Both the position numbers and the translations under genes were made by a program. A model generated the notes under the pieces. The model had not been told where the DNA came from, did not search any database, and was given only the letters and a program-made list of their open reading frames with translations. Below, piece by piece: positions 8,450 to 14,291 of a stretch of 18,571 nt of DNA. The DNA is taken from assembly GCA_035483795.1 (NCBI GenBank), contig DATHPP010000429.1, positions 1-18,571 on the forward strand, given 5' to 3'. Within the stretch, counting starts at the first letter, position 1. Each line of letters opens with the position of its first letter. Source of the DNA: DASXMX01 sp035483795. Lineage in GTDB: Bacteria > Planctomycetota > Phycisphaerae > Tepidisphaerales > Tepidisphaeraceae.

Positions 8450-8842
8450 TTAGGCGCTGGCGGGCGGGGCGCGGCCGTCGTAAGTCGGAATCGGAGGGCA
8501 AACCGTGATGATGTGAGCCGCGGGCGGCGAAACTGTTTCCGCAAGTCGAAGCGGAGGCGGAGTCAAATCCACCACCGGCGGCGGAGTCACCCGGGCGGCA
8601 AAATAGCAAATCAGGCAGTGATTGGCGGGGTCTTTCGCAGGTGCGGCGGGTTGCTGGCTTTGCCCGTGACTCTGGCAACAAGGGTGCGGGGCAGCCGCAA
8701 CAGCGCAGGCCTCACAGCCTTCGCCGGGCAGCGCAATAATCCCACGGCGGTGCCCGGGCACAACGACGTTGAGCCACACCGCCTGGACCAGCAACAGCGC
8801 GATCCGGAAAGCCCGCCCACGCATTGCCCTCAGCATAGCCAA
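8450..8842 (-). CDS. Cys/His-rich small exported protein, DUF2946-like
   Basis: The frame encodes up to 130 residues. The start may be 8842, 8833 or 8824; ATG 8824 has a GAGGG just upstream. The N-terminus is hydrophobic with a few arginines (MRGRAFRIALLLVQAVWLNV), suggesting export. Cysteine motifs follow: GCEACAV, HPCCQSHG and HCLICYFAA, with nearby histidines. This arrangement resembles the metal-associated DUF2946-type proteins often found next to copper genes. The C-terminal third is Pro-rich. It is the first gene of the minus-strand operon, 51 bp upstream of the barrel gene, which points to copper binding or sensing at the envelope. The family assignment is tentative. The 77 bp between it and purQ must hold both divergent promoters, but no convincing hexamers are visible. 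Confidence 0.65.
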   Translation of the reverse strand: MAMLRAMRGRAFRIALLLVQAVWLNVVVPGHRRGIIALPGEGCEACAVAAAPHPCCQSHGQSQQPAAPAKDPANHCLICYFAARVTPPPVVDLTPPPLRLAETVSPPAAHIITVCPPIPTYDGRAPPASA

Positions 8843-8919
8843 AGTCAGGGGCAGCTCAAAGAGAAAACGGGAGTCGCAAGCTTTGAGTCGATCCCCGCCG
8901 TGGATAAACTTCTCACGCG

Positions 8920-9747
8920 ATGAAGCCCAAGACCATGATCCTGCGAAGTGCGGGAACCAATTGCGATGAGGAGACGGCTTACGCGTTCGAGTTGGCCGGG
9001 GCGACAGCCCAGAAGGTGCACGTGAACCGGCTCATGGAGAACCCGGAATTGCTGCACGAATTCCAACTTCTGGCGATCCCCGGCGGCTTCAGTTACGGCG
9101 ACGACATCGCCGCCGGGCGAATCCTGGCGAACCAGATCACCCATCACCTTCACGACGCCCTGCACCGCTTCGTCGAAGATGGACATCCGGTCATCGGGAT
9201 CTGCAACGGATTTCAGGTGCTCGTGAAGACCGATTTATTGCCGGGTCCGTTGGGGGGGCGATCGGGACCCTTCGACCAGCTCAGGGCGGGGCAAACCTGC
9301 ACGCTCACCAACAACGATTGCGGGCATTTTGTGGATCGATGGATCAGGTTGGCCAGACGAAGCGATCAGTGCATTTGGACGGTTGGAATTGAAGAGCTCC
9401 CTTTGCCGGTCGCGCATGGCGAGGGAAAATTCGTAGCCGCAGATGAAGGGATCCGGGAGAGCTTGTGGAACCGCGATCAGGTGGCGCTGGTTTACGTAAC
9501 ACCCGATGGCTTGCCTGCAAAGGGACGCTTTCCTGACAATCCGAATGGCAGCCTGGACGACATCGCGGGGGTTTGTGATGAATCGGGGATTGTGCTGGGT
9601 CTGATGCCGCATCCTGAGCGGTTCGTGGCGGCGACGCAGCACCCCGGTTGGACGAATCGGCTCGATCGCTCCGATAAGGGAGACGGTCTGCGTGTATTTC
9701 AGAACGCGGTTCGACACGCCAGCGCCGCCATCGGCTCGGGAATTTAG
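8920..9747 (+). CDS. purQ: Phosphoribosylformylglycinamidine synthase subunit PurQ
   Basis: The protein has 275 residues. PurQ is the glutaminase subunit of FGAM synthase: it releases ammonia from glutamine for PurL in purine synthesis, in the cytoplasm. Class I amidotransferase features are all present: an N-terminal RSAGTNCDEETAYAFELAGA, the oxyanion-hole region IPGGFSYGDDIAAGRI, the nucleophile Cys at about residue 95 in GICNGFQVL, and His 231/Glu 233 in MPHPERF. Its length exceeds that of the short Gram-positive-type PurQ (about 225-230 residues). An extra stretch near residues 115-125 (RSGPFDQLRAG) interrupts the normal run from LLPGPLGG to the TLTNND strand and is encoded by a small repeat (9268-9287). 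No purL or purS lies nearby. It is transcribed away from the copper operon. Confidence 0.95.
   Translation: MKPKTMILRSAGTNCDEETAYAFELAGATAQKVHVNRLMENPELLHEFQLLAIPGGFSYGDDIAAGRILANQITHHLHDALHRFVEDGHPVIGICNGFQVLVKTDLLPGPLGGRSGPFDQLRAGQTCTLTNNDCGHFVDRWIRLARRSDQCIWTVGIEELPLPVAHGEGKFVAADEGIRESLWNRDQVALVYVTPDGLPAKGRFPDNPNGSLDDIAGVCDESGIVLGLMPHPERFVAATQHPGWTNRLDRSDKGDGLRVFQNAVRHASAAIGSGI
9268..9287 (+). repeat. Short dispersed repeat inside purQ
   Basis: CCCTTCGACCAGCTCAGGGC adds PFDQLRA to PurQ in frame. Its core, CTTCGACCAGCTCAG, occurs again on the opposite strand inside copD (6408-6422). From memory, this type of 'TTCGAC(A/C)AGCTCAGG' sequence is a common dispersed repeat in many bacterial genomes. 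Confidence 0.7.
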
Positions 9748-9811
9748 GAATCTGGGTTATTTGCTGCGCTGACGACAGGGCAAGCCGGGCGGCGGCGATG
9801 TTAAAGCCCAT

Positions 9812-9828
9812 GTTTACAACATGTTAAC
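9812..9828. promoter_or_regulatory. Candidate operator, 7-3-7 inverted repeat
   Basis: GTTTACA-aca-TGTTAAC is an inverted repeat with one central mismatch, in an AT-rich island of otherwise GC-rich sequence. Two further GTTAAA half-sites follow at about 9838-9855. A TATAGT that could serve as a -10 element lies near 9877, but no good -35 was found at normal spacing. It probably belongs to the control region of the barrel gene at 10090. Confidence 0.35.
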
Positions 9829-9918
9829 GTTCTGTTTGTTAAAACGGTTAAACTCGCTTCAATTTCCGTATTCCGTATAGTCGCTGTCATCAATAGACTT
9901 AACCGAGTTGAATGAATA

Positions 9919-10057
9919 GCACCTCGCCGGGCGTTCCGGGTGAGGTGCATGGGAAGAGGAAGGGACATCCGCCTTGCCAAGCTCTTCCCACGGGCCACCA
10001 ACCGCAACGGCCCGGGGCATGTCGCCCGCCGCAAGCCCAAAGGGTGATGGCTTGCGG
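9919..10057 (+). ncRNA. Structured 5' leader with four consecutive hairpins
   Basis: Four perfect stems follow one another in 139 bp upstream of the barrel gene: GCACCTC/GAGGTGC (9919-9925 with 9942-9948), TGGGAAGAG/CTCTTCCCA (9950-9958 with 9982-9990), CGGGCC/GGCCCG (9991-9996 with 10009-10014) and CCGCAAGCC/GGCTTGCGG (10029-10037 with 10049-10057). The last stem ends 19 bases before the AAGGAGG ribosome binding site. There is no open frame with gene-like content here. It may be a cis-regulatory RNA or a small RNA; it matches no riboswitch class known to the annotator. Confidence 0.5.
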
Positions 10058-10089
10058 GAGTGCAAGAGTTTCAAAGAAGGAGGCTCGAC

Positions 10090-10602
10090 ATGTTGCGGAA
10101 AGGACTAGCGATAGCCGTTCTGTTTCTGTTACCTGCCGTTGCCAGTGCTCAGGTTCGAGGGCCGTGGGAGGTGGAATTCAATGCGACGGGTCAGAACGGG
10201 AACAAGTTCAACGGCTTCATCGGGGGCTTGGGCATCAATGTCGGTTACTTCTTCAACGACAACATTGAAGTTGCCGTGCGGCAGACGGTGAATTACAACG
10301 ACATCGGCACCTATCAGTTCAACGGCTCGACTTCCGTCGCCGGGGATTTCCACTTCCCGCTGGGCGATCAGAACCAGTTCGTCCCGTTTGTCGGTGCCAA
10401 TCTCGGCTTCATCTACGGCAAGCCATTCAGGGATACCTGGGAGATGGCCCCGGAAGGCGGCATCAAATGGTTCGTAGGTCCGGATGCCTTCGTTTTCGCA
10501 ATGATCCAGTATCAGTTTTTCTTCAGGTCAGGCAGCGAGATTAACAACGGGTTCCAGAACGGACAGTTCGTATACTCGGCGGGTATCGGCTTCCGGTTCT
10601 AA
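10090..10602 (+). CDS. Small outer-membrane beta-barrel protein
   Basis: The protein has 170 residues. The ATG at 10090 was chosen because AAGGAGG lies 7 bases upstream and a signal peptide follows (MLRKGLAIAVLFLLPAVASA, cleavage before QVRG). The mature protein shows eight-strand barrel features: alternating residues, repeated glycine-rich strands (GGLGINVGYFFNDNIEVAVRQ, FVPFVGANLGFIYG) and a C-terminal strand ending in aromatic FVYSAGIGFRF, as used by the BAM machinery. It resembles OmpA/OmpW-type transmembrane domains without a peptidoglycan-binding part. A four-hairpin leader precedes it and a strong terminator follows, so it is a single-gene transcription unit. Its substrate is unknown. 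Confidence 0.85.
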   Translation: MLRKGLAIAVLFLLPAVASAQVRGPWEVEFNATGQNGNKFNGFIGGLGINVGYFFNDNIEVAVRQTVNYNDIGTYQFNGSTSVAGDFHFPLGDQNQFVPFVGANLGFIYGKPFRDTWEMAPEGGIKWFVGPDAFVFAMIQYQFFFRSGSEINNGFQNGQFVYSAGIGFRF

Positions 10603-10630
10603 AGAATCGACACCCTCAAGGCGGAATGAC

Positions 10631-10659
10631 GGGGCGACCCCAGGCGGTCGCCCCTTTTT
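10631..10659 (+). terminator. Intrinsic terminator of the barrel gene
   Basis: A perfect 9-bp GC-rich stem (GGGGCGACC / GGTCGCCCC) with a 6-base loop is followed directly by five T, 28 bases after the stop codon at 10602. The T-tract is on the plus strand only, so it serves the barrel gene and not the convergent radical SAM gene. Confidence 0.92.
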
Positions 10660-10662
10660 ATT

Positions 10663-12324
10663 TCAGGCTCTGTCCAGACGGCGCGCCTGCCTCGGCGGGA
10701 GAGGACCCGAAACCGAGGACTTGCGCCGCTCTGACGCGACGCCCGAAGAATATGGCCGAAGGAACTCCGGCATGTCGAAACGGCAAGCCTGGCGATAGTC
10801 GGACGACAGGCTGCTGGCTACCTCCGCCACAGGCAGGCCCAGGTGCGCGGTGAGATACTCAAAAACCAACTCCGCGAGGCGGTTGAGCGCGATTCCGTGC
10901 TGACGGCCCACGCGGGCGAAAAGCCATTCGGTAAGCTGCATGAAACTCTGGAATGGCGAAATCCCCATTCCACGGGAGGGCGAGGCTCCTGCCGAGCCGA
11001 GACGTTGCTCGTCAGGAACGCCCGGCACGGCGGGAGCCTCGCCCTCCCGCAGAGCTTCGCCCTCCCGTGCGCCGGAATAACGGTTCCCCCTTCTCCAGAT
11101 CAGCGGCGTGGTCTGAACGAAGTTGCCGCTGTTGGCGATCAGGTCCCAGAAGCGGGAAAACCGCCGCAGCTTCTGAATCGTGGCAAAATCCATCGCACTC
11201 GTCTGGAGCACCTCGTACGGCGGATGGGGGCTGTAGACCATGCCCCATTCGGCATCGTGACGCACAATCGGCGTTCCCCGCAGCCGCTTGAGAATCCCCA
11301 CCTGGATTTCCTGCGGCCCCAGCTCAACCAGCCGGTCGAATCCAGCTCCGAAGCACTCCAGCCCTTCACCCGGCAGACCGACGATCAGGTCGGCATGCAC
11401 ATGAACGCCGGTTTCTTCCCGCAGAAATCGCAGATTCTCGGCCAGCTTCTGATTGTCCTGCCGCCGGCTGATCCGCTGCGCCACCTGCTCATCGAACGTC
11501 TGGATCCCCACCTCGAATTGCAACGCGCCCGGCGGGAACTGGCGAATCAGTTCCCGCAGCGGCTCGGGCAGGCGGTCGGGAATCATCTCAAAATGCAGGA
11601 ACAACCCCGGCCGGTATCGCTCCAGAAAAAACTGGAGGATCGACCGGCTGAGGTTCAGGTTGAGGTTGAAGGTGCGATCGACGAACTTGAACCGGCTGAC
11701 GCCGCGGTCCAGCAGTTTCTGCATTTCCGCCAGGAACGGCGACAGCGGCACGTTTCGCACCGGCACATCGAGAGACGAGAGACAGAACTCGCAACTGAAC
11801 GGGCAGCCGCGTGAGGCTTCGACGTAGATCACGCGGCGAGCGACGTCCTGGGCGTCGTACAGTTCGTACGGCAGCACCAGCCGGTCCATCTGCGGCAGCT
11901 CAGCAGGAATGACCTTGCTGAGCGGCCGGACGTTCTGGTTGAGCAGCTTGTCGCACAGCTCGGCGAACGCCAGATCCGCTTCGCCGGTGATGACGAAGTC
12001 GGCCAGCCGGCAGATTTCCTGCTGGTCGACTTCGTGCGAGACTTCCGGCCCGCCGAGCACCACCCGCACGTCCGGCCGGACGCGCTTGAGGTCCGCGACC
12101 AGCCGCAGCGCCTGCTCGGCGTTCCATATATAAACCCCGACGCCGACGATCCTCGGATTCTGAGCCAGAACAATCTCGAGCACGTCGACCGGCCGCTGGC
12201 TGATATCGAATTCCAGAATGCACGCCCGCTCCCGCATCGGCCCCAAATTCGCCATCAAATACCGCAACCCAAACGCAGCATGCGCGTAGCGGGCGTTCAG
12301 CGTCGTGAGCGCAATCTCCGGCAC
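10663..12324 (-). CDS. B12-binding-domain radical SAM protein
   Basis: The protein has 553 residues from the GTG at 12324, where homologous-looking sequence begins (PEIALTTLNARYAHAAFGLRYL). The frame stays open upstream only because of a repeat array. Residues about 1-135 look like a cobalamin-binding domain (VGVGVYIWN, VVLGGPEVS). The radical SAM cluster motif CxxxCxxC is in GCPFSCEFCLSS near residues 170-182, followed by FKFVDRTFN and EVGIQTFDEQVAQRISR. The C-terminal part fits a DUF4080-type extension. Such enzymes use a 4Fe-4S cluster and SAM; the substrate is unknown, and methylation or tRNA/lipid modification are possible. Residues about 418-451 (GEALREGEAPAVPG...GSAGASPSRG) are a repeat-encoded insert that leaves the frame open. 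The gene converges on the barrel gene. Confidence 0.88.
   Translation of the reverse strand: MPEIALTTLNARYAHAAFGLRYLMANLGPMRERACILEFDISQRPVDVLEIVLAQNPRIVGVGVYIWNAEQALRLVADLKRVRPDVRVVLGGPEVSHEVDQQEICRLADFVITGEADLAFAELCDKLLNQNVRPLSKVIPAELPQMDRLVLPYELYDAQDVARRVIYVEASRGCPFSCEFCLSSLDVPVRNVPLSPFLAEMQKLLDRGVSRFKFVDRTFNLNLNLSRSILQFFLERYRPGLFLHFEMIPDRLPEPLRELIRQFPPGALQFEVGIQTFDEQVAQRISRRQDNQKLAENLRFLREETGVHVHADLIVGLPGEGLECFGAGFDRLVELGPQEIQVGILKRLRGTPIVRHDAEWGMVYSPHPPYEVLQTSAMDFATIQKLRRFSRFWDLIANSGNFVQTTPLIWRRGNRYSGAREGEALREGEAPAVPGVPDEQRLGSAGASPSRGMGISPFQSFMQLTEWLFARVGRQHGIALNRLAELVFEYLTAHLGLPVAEVASSLSSDYRQACRFDMPEFLRPYSSGVASERRKSSVSGPLPPRQARRLDRA
10973..11049. repeat. 77-bp palindromic element inside the radical SAM gene
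   Basis: The outer arms are 17-bp perfect inverted repeats (CGGGAGGGCGAGGCTCC at 10973-10989 and its reverse complement at 11033-11049), with an inner TGCCG/CGGCA pair (10990-10994, 11023-11027). A further partial arm, TTCGCCCTCCCG, follows at about 11056-11067. The element is read in frame and encodes the EGEAPA...GSAGASPS segment. From memory, this peptide pattern recurs in predicted planctomycete proteins, which suggests a dispersed family. Confidence 0.88.
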
Positions 12325-12395
12325 GGCGGGGATTGTATTCGGAAAGGCAGCGGGCAGTAGACAGAAAGCGCCCGTGGTAGCTCCAGTGGCGCGGC

Positions 12396-12515
12396 GCCAA
12401 ACCGCGCCAAACCAAGCCAAACCGTGCCAAACCAAGCCAAACCAAGCCAAACCAAGCCAAACCAGGCCAAACCAGGCCAAACCAGGCCAAACCAGGCCAA
12501 ACCAAGCCAAACCAA
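12396..12515. repeat. Tandem array of twelve 10-bp units
   Basis: Twelve consecutive units of consensus GCCAAACCAA/G run without an indel; a few carry GC, GT or AG at the last two positions. Because the period is about one helical turn, the AAA triplets fall on the same face of the DNA. The array lies 72 bp upstream of the radical SAM start, on its promoter side. When translated it gives a repetitive WFGLVWPGLA peptide, which is why long meaningless open frames cover it. Confidence 0.97.
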
Positions 12516-12687
12516 GCCACTTGTCATGGCCCGTGTGGCTCATGTCTCAGGTGCCCAAAAAAGTGAGCCAAACTGAGCTATTTATCATTTTCTTGCCATC
12601 GCTCTGGCGATCCCGGCGTCCCGGCAATGGCGCCGCCGGGCACGAGATCTTGCCCAGACCGCCGGGGCAGCGGATGTCCCCGCCCGC

Positions 12688-13032
12688 TCCAATCCTTCTC
12701 GTACTCGTTCTCGTAATCCTACTCGTCTTCGTACTCCTACTCGTTCTCCTGCTCGTTCTCGTCGGGCGCGGAGGCAAAAGCACGAGAACGAGAATGAGCA
12801 GGAGTACGAGTAGGAACAAGAGTATGAGAACGAGTACGAGAAGGAGAAAGATCCGCCGCGCGCCGGGAAGGCTCTGCCACGGCGTGGGGTCCGATCCGCG
12901 CCGATGCGCTTGCGAATTCGGAAAACCTGTCCCACGAAGTTTTCGAGCCAGGGCCTCTTCGCTTCGCTCGCCCGCTCTTGCCCGGAAGCACCCCACGCCG
13001 TGGCAAAGCGGGGAGCGCCGCCGCGGCTTCTC
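12688..13032 (+). repeat. Structured dispersed repeat, copy 1 (345 bp)
   Basis: It begins TCCAATCCTTCTCGTACTCG and ends GAGCGCCGCCGCGGCTTCTC, both shared exactly with copy 2 at 13876-14200. The left half is a CTCGTN-type low-complexity tract and its inverted counterpart. The right half carries inverted arms TGCCACGGCGTGGGG (12875-12889) and its perfect complement (12991-13005), enclosing about 100 bp that is similar in both copies. It encodes no transposase and no convincing protein. It looks like a non-autonomous or structural repeat. Confidence 0.85.
12692..12853. repeat. Long imperfect inverted repeat of CTCGTN hexamers
   Basis: A pyrimidine-rich run of CTCGTA/CTCGTT/CTCCTG-like hexamers (12692-12768) is followed after a short spacer by its near reverse complement, ACGAGAACGAGAATGAG onward (12782-12853). 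The outer parts match best (TCCTTCTCGTACTCGTTCTC against its complement); the centre has drifted with small indels. A hairpin of about 70 bp per arm is possible. Confidence 0.85.
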
Positions 13033-13118
13033 CGACCGCAGAATTTCAGCGCACAACTCGCCTTTGCACTGGCGGCGTCTCCTTGGCCGAATCCGACGCC
13101 GCACAGAGTCGCCGAAAG

Positions 13119-13127
13119 TGCTATAAT
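13119..13127 (+). promoter_or_regulatory. Extended -10 promoter element for hicB
   Basis: TGCTATAAT is a perfect extended -10 (TGn plus TATAAT), 40 bases before the hicB start. No -35 hexamer is visible at the usual spacing, which is acceptable for an extended -10 promoter. A ribosome binding site AGAAGG follows at 13155-13160. Confidence 0.6.
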
Positions 13128-13166
13128 ATCCGATAATGCTACGAAACAGGACGTAGAAGGCTGCCG

Positions 13167-13508
13167 ATGCCAAAGACAGAACAAGACCTGAGCATCAATC
13201 TGAGCGCGATCGTTTATCAGGAGGCCGGGATTTGGATCGCGCATTGCCTGGAACTGGACCTCGTTGCCGAGGGCAAAGACCCGGACGACGCGCTGGAGGC
13301 GTTGATTTCACTCTGCGATTTGCAAATCACCGTCGCCCTCAACGAGGGCGACCTCGAATCCGTATTCAAGCCGGCGCCCCCTGAATTCTGGAAAATGTTT
13401 TCGAAGGGTCGCCAAAAGCTCCTCGCCGAGAAAGGTCGGCCCGAAGCGCATCCGAGATTCGAGGCGCCTGTCGAGCGGTTCGAGGCCCGCGAACTCGCCT
13501 TCACATAG
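13167..13508 (+). CDS. hicB: HicB-like antitoxin
   Basis: The protein has 113 residues. The ATG at 13167 has AGAAGG 6 bases upstream and a good -10 element before that. Residues 9-60 have the HicB partial RNase H-like fold: LSAIVYQEAGIWIAHCLELDLVAEGKDPDDALEALISLC. HicB proteins bind and neutralise HicA-type mRNA-cleaving toxins; some carry a DNA-binding domain, but none is evident in this C-terminus, which is charged (FSKGRQKLLAEKGRPEAHPRFE). The usual arrangement is hicA followed by hicB on one strand. Here the HicA-like gene is on the opposite strand, tail to tail, 35 bp away. The pair sits between two direct copies of a 325-345-bp repeat. Confidence 0.8.
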   Translation: MPKTEQDLSINLSAIVYQEAGIWIAHCLELDLVAEGKDPDDALEALISLCDLQITVALNEGDLESVFKPAPPEFWKMFSKGRQKLLAEKGRPEAHPRFEAPVERFEARELAFT

Positions 13509-13523
13509 CTCACATCACCCTCG

Positions 13524-13550
13524 CGCGTAAAAATCTTCGTCGGTTACGCG
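13524..13550. terminator. Possible shared hairpin between convergent hicB and hicA-like
   Basis: CGCGTAA (13524-13530) and TTACGCG (13544-13550) form a perfect 7-bp stem with a 13-base loop. It lies between the two convergent stop codons and overlaps the end of the hicA-like gene. There is no long T-tract, so termination is only a guess. Confidence 0.3.
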
Positions 13551-13774
13551 TCCGCCTCCGTCAATTTGAAATGCCGCCGGATCGAGCGGATCACCGCGAC
13601 CGGCTTGTCGTCCCCTTCGTTGTGACATCGCGTCGGCAGCCGCGTCACACGTCCCTCCACCACGCCAACAAACATCCGCTCGGACCCCTTGCCCCGCTTC
13701 GTGCTGTCCTCATAGACGCCAAACGTCTTAAGGATCGCCCGCAGGCGCCGATATTTGAGCGGCTGATCAGCCAT
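13544..13774 (-). CDS. HicA-like toxin with an altered GSH motif
   Basis: The protein has 76 residues from the ATG at 13774 (88 if ATG 13810 is used; neither has a strong ribosome binding site). HicA toxins are small double-stranded-RNA-binding-fold mRNA interferases of about 60-80 residues. This protein has the same order of elements: KYRRLRAILKTFGV, then RGKGSERMFVGVVEGR, a strand with LPTRCHNEGDDKP, and a final helix VIRSIRRHFKLTEADA. The usual GSH with the catalytic His is GSER here, so activity may rely on another residue, such as the His in RCHNEG, or be lost. It converges on hicB. The assignment rests on pattern recognition and should be taken as moderate. Confidence 0.6.
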   Translation of the reverse strand: MADQPLKYRRLRAILKTFGVYEDSTKRGKGSERMFVGVVEGRVTRLPTRCHNEGDDKPVAVIRSIRRHFKLTEADA

Positions 13775-13875
13775 GCCTTCGATCTCGGCCTCCACCGCCC
13801 GCGGATTCAACGGTTGTCTATCCGGGCGCGTCGTCGCGGAAGGCGCCCACCTTCGAGCGCGGAGAAGCCGCCACG

Positions 13876-14200
13876 TCCAATCCTTCTCGTACTCGTGCTC
13901 GTTCTTGTACTCATCTTCCTACCCCTACTCGTGCTCTTTCTCGTTCTCGTCCGTTTGCCTTTGAAATCCCGTCGAGCGCGAGAAGGAGAAGGACTGCGGA
14001 GCGCCCGGAGAATCCGCGGCGGCGCCAAAGGCTCTGCCACGGCGTGGGGTCCGATCCGCGCCGAAACTCTCGCGAACTCGCAGAGCTGCCCCACGAAATG
14101 CCCAAGCCAGGGCATCTTCCCTTTGCTCGCCCGCCCTTGCCGGGAAACACCCCACGCCATGGCACAGCGCAGCGCCAGCGGAGCGCCGCCGCGGCTTCTC
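13876..14200 (+). repeat. Structured dispersed repeat, copy 2 (325 bp)
   Basis: This copy lies in the same orientation as copy 1 and shares its first 20 and last 20 bases exactly. The CTCGTN tract is present (13881-13950), but the complementary GAGAAGGAG arm is largely missing; only GCGAGAAGGAGAAGGA remains. The inner inverted arms are kept: TGCCACGGCGTGGGG at 14035-14049 and CCCCACGCCATGGCA at 14150-14164, with one mismatch. The 91 bp between this copy and the nuclease gene stop show nothing recognisable. Confidence 0.85.
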
Positions 14201-14291
14201 GCCGGATGTCCGGCCCGTCGCCTCCTGGCACCGGCGCCGGATTCAATTGGGTCGCAAACAGTCGATCCGCAAAACTTGGCTGAGTCTCCGG

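Noticed and set aside
9919..10057. Known riboswitch (c-di-GMP, cobalamin, TPP)
   Set aside because: None of the consensus cores remembered for these classes is present; only generic hairpins are seen.
10843..11814. Plus-strand 323-codon frame opposite the radical SAM gene
   Set aside because: It is antisense to the CxxxCxxC motif and cobalamin domain and has no domain of its own.
12396..12515. CRISPR array
   Set aside because: Units are 10 bp with no spacers between them, and no cas gene is present.
12325..12543. Upstream extension of the radical SAM frame
   Set aside because: It is made of the tandem array peptide (WFGLVWPGLA); the domain begins at the GTG 12324.
12305..13244. Several open frames with AKPNQAKP, SYSFSYS or RTRTRMSR peptides
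   Set aside because: They are translations of the 10-bp tandem array and the CTCGTN hairpin; no start signals or non-repetitive domains.
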